NCBI GenBank assembly: GCA_019752535.1
Contig: JAIEMA010000025.1
Span: 1-46,589, forward strand
Length of the DNA stretch: 46,589 nucleotides
Reading direction: 5' to 3'
From: Bacteriovoracaceae bacterium
GTDB taxonomy: Bacteria > Bdellovibrionota > Bacteriovoracia > Bacteriovoracales > Bacteriovoracaceae
Made by a program: the position numbers and the translations under genes. The notes under the pieces are model-generated. The model searched no databases, had not been told where the DNA came from, and was given only the letters and a program-made list of their open reading frames with translations. Each line of letters opens with the position of its first letter. The first letter of the stretch is position 1. Positions 41,228 through 46,589 of this stretch are shown one piece after another.

Positions 41228-42044
41228 ATTTTTGTTCTTGATCATCTTTTCTTTAACTTTATTCGGATGCAATAAAGGTTCAAGAGAAAAGATTGTTGAA
41301 TCGAAAGAGGCTGCACATGGAGAAGTGGGGCATTCGTATTATACCTGTACAATGCATCCTCAAATTCATGAGCACAAACAAGGTAATTGCCCAATCTGTG
41401 GGATGCCTTTAGTTAAGGTCTCTGGCATGCCGGAGACAAAGTCTCAATCGAATTCAATTCTACCCACGGATTATCAAAAAAATGTAATGCAGCTGACTCA
41501 AGGAAGGGTTGAGAGCCATGAAGTCTCTTTCGATATTCAAAGTGGTGGGAGGCTCCTCAGTTCATCTCAAGTAGCTTTTTATATTTATGAGTCAGATCTT
41601 ATGCGCGTAAAAGTAGGACAGCAATTTGAAGGTGAGTGTTCATCAATGCCTGGAGTGACTCTCAAGGGAAAAATTGTTCAAATTGATACGGTTGCAGATC
41701 CATCAAGCAGGGCCGTAAGGGTCATCGGAAATATATCTTCAACTCACAATATGAAATTAATAGAGGGAAGTTTTTTTGGAAAGATCAAAACAACTCCAAT
41801 TAATGCCCTGATGATTCCTTATGATGCAGTTTTAAGGACGGGTGAAAAAAATATCGTATATAAGATTGAAAGCGACGGAAAGCTGGTGCCTGTTACAGTA
41901 ACTTTGGGGCAAACCAGTGATGACAAAATAGAAATTCTGGGTGGTTTAGAAGAAGGTGATCTCATTTCCTTTGGACCTAATTTCCTTATCGATTCAGAAT
42001 CCCGGTTGAAGGGAACTGGCATGAGCAACATGGAAGGCATGTAA
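41217..42044 (+). CDS. Short CusB-type periplasmic adaptor lipoprotein with heavy-metal-binding domain
   Basis: A 275-residue lipoprotein (lipobox LTLFGC) of the membrane-fusion family. Residues about 40-70 form a heavy-metal-binding domain: YYTCTMHPQIHEHKQGNCPICGMPLVKV. Then come a short linker, the beta-barrel (YIYESDLMRVKVGQQFEGECSSMPG, IVQIDTVADPSSRAVRVIG) and the membrane-proximal domain (LMIPYDAVLRTGEKNIVYKI, LGQTSDDKIEILGGLEEGDLIS). The lipoyl half-motifs and the long alpha-hairpin of normal CusB (about 380-500 residues) are absent or greatly reduced. ATG at 41217 lies in the end of the channel gene. It should link the RND pump to the channel. Confidence 0.85.
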   Translation: MNFKFLFLIIFSLTLFGCNKGSREKIVESKEAAHGEVGHSYYTCTMHPQIHEHKQGNCPICGMPLVKVSGMPETKSQSNSILPTDYQKNVMQLTQGRVESHEVSFDIQSGGRLLSSSQVAFYIYESDLMRVKVGQQFEGECSSMPGVTLKGKIVQIDTVADPSSRAVRVIGNISSTHNMKLIEGSFFGKIKTTPINALMIPYDAVLRTGEKNIVYKIESDGKLVPVTVTLGQTSDDKIEILGGLEEGDLISFGPNFLIDSESRLKGTGMSNMEGM

Positions 42045-45000
42045 TGATTCGGAAAATCATCTATTACTCAGCTCATAACAAGTTTATTGTACTCGCAGTA
42101 ACTTTCATCATTTGCGTTTTGGGATACATTTCGCTTAAGAATATTCCTCTTGATGCGATTCCTGATCTCTCCGACACTCAGGTCATTATTTACACGAAAT
42201 GGGATCAATCTCCCGACATTGTTGAAAACCAAGTGACCTATCCAATCGTCACGGCATTGTTAGGGGCACCTAAAGTTAAAACGGTGAGGGGTCTCTCCGA
42301 TTACGGATTTTCTTATGTCTATGTGATATTTGAAGATGGAACAGATCTTTACTGGGCCCGAAGCAGGGTTCTCGAATATGTAAACCGTATAAGTGCCAGC
42401 TTACCTGTTGAAGCAAAAATGCAGATCGGTCCAGATGCAACCAGCGTCGGATGGATTTATCAGTATGTCTTAGTGGATGAAAGTGGAAAACTCAATACAT
42501 CTCAGCTTCGAAGTATTCAGGATTGGAAACTTAAGTTTCAGCTTAATTCCGTTTCAGGAGTGGCAGAAGTCGCTTCCGTGGGTGGTTTTGTAAAACAATT
42601 CCAAATCAGAGTCGATCCAAGAAAACTCCAACTTTTTCAGGTTACGATGATGGATGTTATGGAAGCAGTTAAAAAATCCAATAAAGAAAGCGGTGGACGA
42701 GTCATTGAGTTTTCCGGTACCGAAGCCATGGTCAGAAGCCGGGCCCTGGCAGACAGTGTGGATGATTTTAAAAATATTCCAGTTAAGTTTGGTATGAACG
42801 CTCCTGTTCCAGTTTTACTCCACCAGGTTGCTGACATTGTCATCGGCCCCGAGATGCGTAGAGGTATTACCGATTATAATGGATTAGGCGATGTGGTCGG
42901 CGGAATTATAGTCATGAGGCAAGGTGAAGATGCTCCTTCAGTCATTGCCAGAGTGAAAGAAAAAATTCATACCCTTTCAAAGACATTACCAGACGGTGTC
43001 AAAATCAAGTCTGTGTATGACCGATCGGATCTGATCGAAAGGGCCCTTCATACTCTCAAGGGAACTCTGGTTGAAGAACTGATCGTGGTAAGTCTGGTCA
43101 TTCTTATATTTCTTTGGCATGTGCCTTCGGCACTTGTACCGATCATCACAATACCAATCTCTGTCCTTTTTGCATTTATCCCACTTTACTTCATGGGACA
43201 GTCATCAAACATCATGTCTCTTGCGGGAATCGCTATCTCTATCGGCGTTCTCGTAGATGGGGCGATCATTGAAGTGGAAAATGCTTATCGAAAGATAGAG
43301 CACTGGCATGCGGGAGGTAAAAAAGAAGATTTTCATCATGTAAGACTTGAAGCTTTGATGGAAGTTGGACCATCCGTTTTCTTTTCTCTGCTGGTTATTG
43401 CCGTCTCATTTCTGCCTATTTTTACACTCGTAGATCAAGAGGGACGATTGTTCAGACCTCTCGCAATTTCCAAAACTCTCACAATGACCATCGCGGGAAT
43501 ACTTGCTGTGACCCTTGATCCTGCTGTTCGGATGATGTTCGCGCGGGCCGAGTTTTTCAATGGAAAATCGAAAATCCTTAACAAATTAGGAAATGCTTTT
43601 ATTGTTGGTACCTATTACCCGGAAGAAAAGCATCCGATAAGTAAAAGACTTTTTTCAATTTATAAGCCAGTCCTTGATTTTTTTCTTTTACATCGTAAAC
43701 TAGTTCTTGTTTCGGCATTCGTACTTACACTTACAGTGATTCCCGGAATGATGCTTCTTGGCCGGGAGTTTATGCCTAAACTCCATGAGGGCAGTCTTCT
43801 TTACATGCCCACGGCCTTGCCTGGTCTCTCTGTAACCGAAGCCCAGCGTGTCCTAACGTTACAGGATAAAATTTTAAAGTCGTTCCCAGAGGTTGAATCG
43901 GTGTTCGGAAAGGCGGGCAGGGCAGAAACGTCAACTGACACAGCTCCTCTTTCAATGATTGAAACGACGATAGTTTTGAAAGACAAGCAAGAGTGGAGGA
44001 AGATTGACCGCTGGTATTCATCATTTCCCGAAATCCTCCAAAAGCCTTTTCGTTTCTTTGCTTCTGACAGAATCGATGAAGAAACTCTTATCTCCGAGAT
44101 GAATGAAAAGTTGAATTTCCTCGGAATGCCTAACATTTGGACCATGCCGATTAAGAACAGGATCGACATGCTTTCAACTGGAATCAGAAGTTCTGTCGGG
44201 GTTAAGATTTACGGGGATGACGTTAAAACAATTCAGGCCATTGGTGTAGAGGTAGAGCGTGCGCTTAAAGATGCTCCTGCTACCAGGACCGTTGTGGCAG
44301 AACGAATTTCTGGGGGCTATTTTCTTGATATTGATTTTAAGAGAGAACGCCTGGCCCATTATGGCCTGACTGTCGAAGAAGCACACACCCAAGCTATGTC
44401 AGCAATTGGCGGAGAAAACATTTCCCTAGCTCTTGAAGGGCGGGAGAGATATCCAATTCAAGTACGATATGCTCCTGCTTTCAGACAAACGAAAGAATCC
44501 ATTGAGAAAGTTTTCATAACTTCTATGAACGGTGCCCAAATTCCTTTAAAGGAACTTGCAACAGTGAAGTTCACTGAAGGGGCATCCATGATTCGTGATG
44601 AGAATGCCTCCCTTGTAGGATATGTGTATGTTGACGTGGATCTTTCGAAAACGGACATAGGCTCCTATGTGGATCTGGCCAAAGAAACTGTAGATAAAAA
44701 GGTGATGTTGCCTGAAGGTTACACTCTGGAATGGAGTGGTCAGTATGAGAATATGCAGAACGTTGAAAAGAGATTAAAACTGGTTGTTCCATTGACACTT
44801 TTTCTGATTCTTCTCCTTCTTCATATGAATACGAAGTCATGGGCCAAGACAGGACTTGTTCTTCTAGCGATTCCGTTTTCTCTAATCGGCGCAGTGTGGT
44901 TTCTTTATTTCCTTGATTACAATATGTCGATAGCAACTTGGGTTGGTATCATTGCCTTACTCGGGCTTGATGCTGAAACAGGTGTTTTCATGCTTCTCTA

Positions 45001-45301
45001 TCTCGACATCGCTTATGAGGATAGGGTTAAAAAAGGACTAATGAGAAATGAATCAGACTTAAGAGAAGCTATTATCGAAGGAGCTGTTCACAGAATAAGA
45101 CCCAAACTTATGACCGTCCTATGTCTATTTATAGGACTTATCCCTATTATGTGGTCTTCCGGTACTGGTGCTGACGTAATGAAGCGTATTGCAGCTCCTA
45201 TGGTGGGCGGGATCGTCACATCTTTTATTCTTGAATTACTTATTTACCCGGTTATCTATGACATCTGGAAATCCAGATCTTTTAAAAAGCAAGGAGCTTA
45301 A
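42044..45301 (+). CDS. cusA: Heavy-metal RND efflux pump (CusA/CzcA family)
   Basis: A complete 1085-residue inner-membrane proton-driven pump. The N-terminus (LKNIPLDAIPDLSDTQVII) and the periplasmic and transmembrane domains follow the HME-RND order. The proton-relay residues are present: Asp405 in GVLVDGAIIEVEN, Glu978 in LGLDAETGVFML and Lys1021 in RIRPKLMTV. The stop of the adaptor gene overlaps its ATG (TAATG). Together with the channel and adaptor it forms a CusCBA-like system exporting copper, silver or another metal. I cannot decide between Cu/Ag and Zn/Co/Cd from sequence alone; the copper-type neighbours favour Cu/Ag. The symbol is by family only. Confidence 0.92.
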   Translation: MIRKIIYYSAHNKFIVLAVTFIICVLGYISLKNIPLDAIPDLSDTQVIIYTKWDQSPDIVENQVTYPIVTALLGAPKVKTVRGLSDYGFSYVYVIFEDGTDLYWARSRVLEYVNRISASLPVEAKMQIGPDATSVGWIYQYVLVDESGKLNTSQLRSIQDWKLKFQLNSVSGVAEVASVGGFVKQFQIRVDPRKLQLFQVTMMDVMEAVKKSNKESGGRVIEFSGTEAMVRSRALADSVDDFKNIPVKFGMNAPVPVLLHQVADIVIGPEMRRGITDYNGLGDVVGGIIVMRQGEDAPSVIARVKEKIHTLSKTLPDGVKIKSVYDRSDLIERALHTLKGTLVEELIVVSLVILIFLWHVPSALVPIITIPISVLFAFIPLYFMGQSSNIMSLAGIAISIGVLVDGAIIEVENAYRKIEHWHAGGKKEDFHHVRLEALMEVGPSVFFSLLVIAVSFLPIFTLVDQEGRLFRPLAISKTLTMTIAGILAVTLDPAVRMMFARAEFFNGKSKILNKLGNAFIVGTYYPEEKHPISKRLFSIYKPVLDFFLLHRKLVLVSAFVLTLTVIPGMMLLGREFMPKLHEGSLLYMPTALPGLSVTEAQRVLTLQDKILKSFPEVESVFGKAGRAETSTDTAPLSMIETTIVLKDKQEWRKIDRWYSSFPEILQKPFRFFASDRIDEETLISEMNEKLNFLGMPNIWTMPIKNRIDMLSTGIRSSVGVKIYGDDVKTIQAIGVEVERALKDAPATRTVVAERISGGYFLDIDFKRERLAHYGLTVEEAHTQAMSAIGGENISLALEGRERYPIQVRYAPAFRQTKESIEKVFITSMNGAQIPLKELATVKFTEGASMIRDENASLVGYVYVDVDLSKTDIGSYVDLAKETVDKKVMLPEGYTLEWSGQYENMQNVEKRLKLVVPLTLFLILLLLHMNTKSWAKTGLVLLAIPFSLIGAVWFLYFLDYNMSIATWVGIIALLGLDAETGVFMLLYLDIAYEDRVKKGLMRNESDLREAIIEGAVHRIRPKLMTVLCLFIGLIPIMWSSGTGADVMKRIAAPMVGGIVTSFILELLIYPVIYDIWKSRSFKKQGA

Positions 45302-45302
45302 T

Positions 45303-45695
45303 ATGAAGTTGTTTTTATTTTTTCTGACATTTATCTCTTACTCAAGCTTCGCTGGAGATTTGAACCTGAAAAACTATTTAAAGATGCAGGATTCTCTGGC
45401 GAACGATGATTTTACGGCTGCTCTCGAGAGCCAGAAAGTAATGTGTGCAAAAGAACTTTCTCATTATAAAGAATCTTATAAAGATTGTGGCAAGAAATTT
45501 AAAGACATCGAAGAATTGAGAGAATCTTTTAAGAAACTTTCGAGTGTTTATATTGCAAATAGTGATAAGAAAGAGATGAAAGATTTGATTGTTGCAGAAT
45601 GTCCGATGGCGAAGGCCAAATGGATACAAACGAAAGGTGGAATCAGAAACCCTTATTATGGAAAATCAATGCTCGAATGTGGCCAAAAGATATAG
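45303..45695 (+). CDS. Periplasmic DUF3347-like protein at the end of the efflux operon
   Basis: A 130-residue exported protein (signal peptide FISYSSFAGD). It has a helical middle and a C-terminal MAKAKWIQTKGGIRNPYYGKSMLECG, which matches the DUF3347 ending (short segment with NPY-G--M--CG) often found fused to or near CusB-type adaptors. It begins 1 nt after the pump gene stop, with AAGGAG overlapping, so it belongs to the operon. It probably assists metal transfer in the periplasm. Confidence 0.78.
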   Translation: MKLFLFFLTFISYSSFAGDLNLKNYLKMQDSLANDDFTAALESQKVMCAKELSHYKESYKDCGKKFKDIEELRESFKKLSSVYIANSDKKEMKDLIVAECPMAKAKWIQTKGGIRNPYYGKSMLECGQKI

Positions 45696-45823
45696 ATGGA
45701 ATAAAATTTTGCAGCACATGATTTGATTCTGTTGAGATGGCTTAATACATTCTTAAGAGTCATTTTGAAGTTGCTCATTTATTGGTCTTAGATGTAAGGA
45801 TGTTCAATCTTAAAGGAGATCGC

Positions 45824-46589
45824 ATGCTTAGCATTCTAAAAGAAAATTCCTTAGTTTTGCCAATAAGAAAAAAGATCTATGAGAAGAGGTTTGCGAACCA
45901 CGAAAACGTAAATTATTTCAGAGGAGTGTTTGAGTCCTTCTCAGAAGCGGCAGCCTCGGCTCCCAGGACTAAACCATCGGGTTACGATAATTCAGACGCA
46001 GCCAAAATGTATAAAGAGCGCATTCATAAACCGTATTCAACGGATTATCCCGTTCTTTTTTGGATGGAAAAATTCAAAAATGAGTTTACAACTATTTTTG
46101 ATTTTGGCGGCCATATAGGAGTCCATTATTACTCCTATCCTAAAGTTTTAGAGCTTTCTCGTTTATCCAAATGGACAGTGTGTGATGTCGAGAGTGTTTG
46201 TAAGGAAGGAGAAAAATTTGCCCAAGACAATGATGCTGGAAGGAAACTGAATTTTGTAACTGATATTGTTCATTGTGAAGGTTATGATCTATTCATAGCT
46301 AATGGGTCACTCCAATATTTGGAATGGGAATTGCACAGCAAGTTGAAAGAAATTTCCGACAAACCAAAGTTTTTAATAATAAATATGACTCCACTTCATC
46401 CAACAGCAAAGACCATCACTTTAAATAGTATTGGAACTGCTTTCTGTCCTTACCATCTTCGAAAGGAAGTTGATTTCTTTAATGGGTTGAGCAACGCCGG
46501 GTATGAAATTATCGATATTTGGAATAACGAAGAGAAAGCATGTTCAATCGCATTTGAGTCGGAGCGTTCAATTAATTATTATCGTGGAG
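45824..46589 (+). CDS. TIGR04325-family methyltransferase, partial (runs off the window)
   Basis: From ATG 45824 with AAGGAG upstream the frame stays open to the last base, so only the first 255 residues are visible. The sequence has FRGVFESFSEAAASAPRTKPSGYDN, FWMEKFKNEFTTIFDFGGHIGVHYYSYPK (the S-adenosylmethionine-binding glycine motif), WTVCDVE and FIANGSLQYLEW. These are features of the TIGR04325 (LIC12133-type) methyltransferases found in surface-polysaccharide clusters. The substrate is unknown. It marks the end of the metal island and perhaps the start of a glycan region. Confidence 0.82.
   Translation, partial: MLSILKENSLVLPIRKKIYEKRFANHENVNYFRGVFESFSEAAASAPRTKPSGYDNSDAAKMYKERIHKPYSTDYPVLFWMEKFKNEFTTIFDFGGHIGVHYYSYPKVLELSRLSKWTVCDVESVCKEGEKFAQDNDAGRKLNFVTDIVHCEGYDLFIANGSLQYLEWELHSKLKEISDKPKFLIINMTPLHPTAKTITLNSIGTAFCPYHLRKEVDFFNGLSNAGYEIIDIWNNEEKACSIAFESERSINYYRG

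Noticed and set aside
43776-44169. Long minus-strand open frames inside the CusA-like gene and similar ones inside ppsA and the multicopper oxidase
   Set aside because: They lie opposite well-supported conserved genes, have no family features and follow from codon bias of the real frame.
1-46589. CRISPR arrays, insertion sequences, phage genes, tRNA or rRNA
   Set aside because: No regularly spaced repeats, transposase or integrase motifs, or structural RNA sequences were recognised on either strand.

Overview
The window looks like the chromosome of a Gram-negative bacterium of moderately low GC. It has lipoproteins, RND pumps, TolC-like outer-membrane channels, periplasmic c-type haem proteins and outer-membrane barrels. 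The gene style (many small secreted proteins, TIGR04325 methyltransferase, archaeal-type glycolytic enzymes) would fit a Bdellovibrionota/Oligoflexia relative such as Bacteriovorax or Peredibacter. That placement is inference; no rRNA or other marker is present. I saw no tRNA, rRNA, CRISPR array, insertion sequence or phage gene.

Layout. (1) 1-5009: the end of a heavy-metal RND pump, then overlapping genes for a Ca2+-type P-ATPase, an AAA_28-type P-loop protein and an MgtC/DUF4010 membrane protein. (2) 5110-17272: a central-carbon block with class I (DhnA-type) fructose-bisphosphate aldolase, PEP synthase, Zn-alcohol dehydrogenase, archaeal-type (type II) GAPDH, GH15 glucoamylase/trehalase and a PfkB kinase. 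Mixed in are an M24 peptidase, a histidine kinase whose sensor resembles the copper/ethylene-binding domain of ETR1, a Cys-rich copper-storage-like protein and two small paralogous lipoproteins. Two CRP/FNR-like palindromes lie in this block. (3) 17285-27270: copper-associated envelope genes (DUF411, His/Met-rich peptide, multicopper oxidase with a large novel C-terminus, TolC-like protein, copper-monooxygenase-like lipoprotein), a sterol-desaturase-family enzyme, an AraC regulator and a cell-wall amidase. (4) 27315-31375: a nuclease-like gene, then two ECF sigma factors and three related membrane proteins, probably anti-sigma sensors, one of them frameshifted in a G8 tract. (5) 31479-45695: an envelope metal/redox island with MerP-like and MerT-like proteins, haem proteins, YceI, a haem-barrel fusion, small secreted proteins and a complete CusCBA-like efflux operon with DUF3347. 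(6) 45824-end: a partial methyltransferase.

Main discovery. A promoter-like motif, TGTCACA - 15 nt - ACGTTA, occurs nine times in gaps between genes or just before starts, on both strands, with 15-nt spacing in eight cases and 14 in the ninth. It precedes the DUF411 operon, a Cys/His-rich peptide, the sigma/anti-sigma operon, the MerP/MerT-like operon, the lipoprotein-haem-YceI operon, a secreted protein and the CusCBA operon. One copy points into a gap with no annotated gene. I infer a self-controlled ECF-sigma regulon for metal or redox stress in the envelope, probably sensed by the Cys-containing membrane proteins encoded beside the sigma genes. The frameshift in one of them could be a phase-variation switch.
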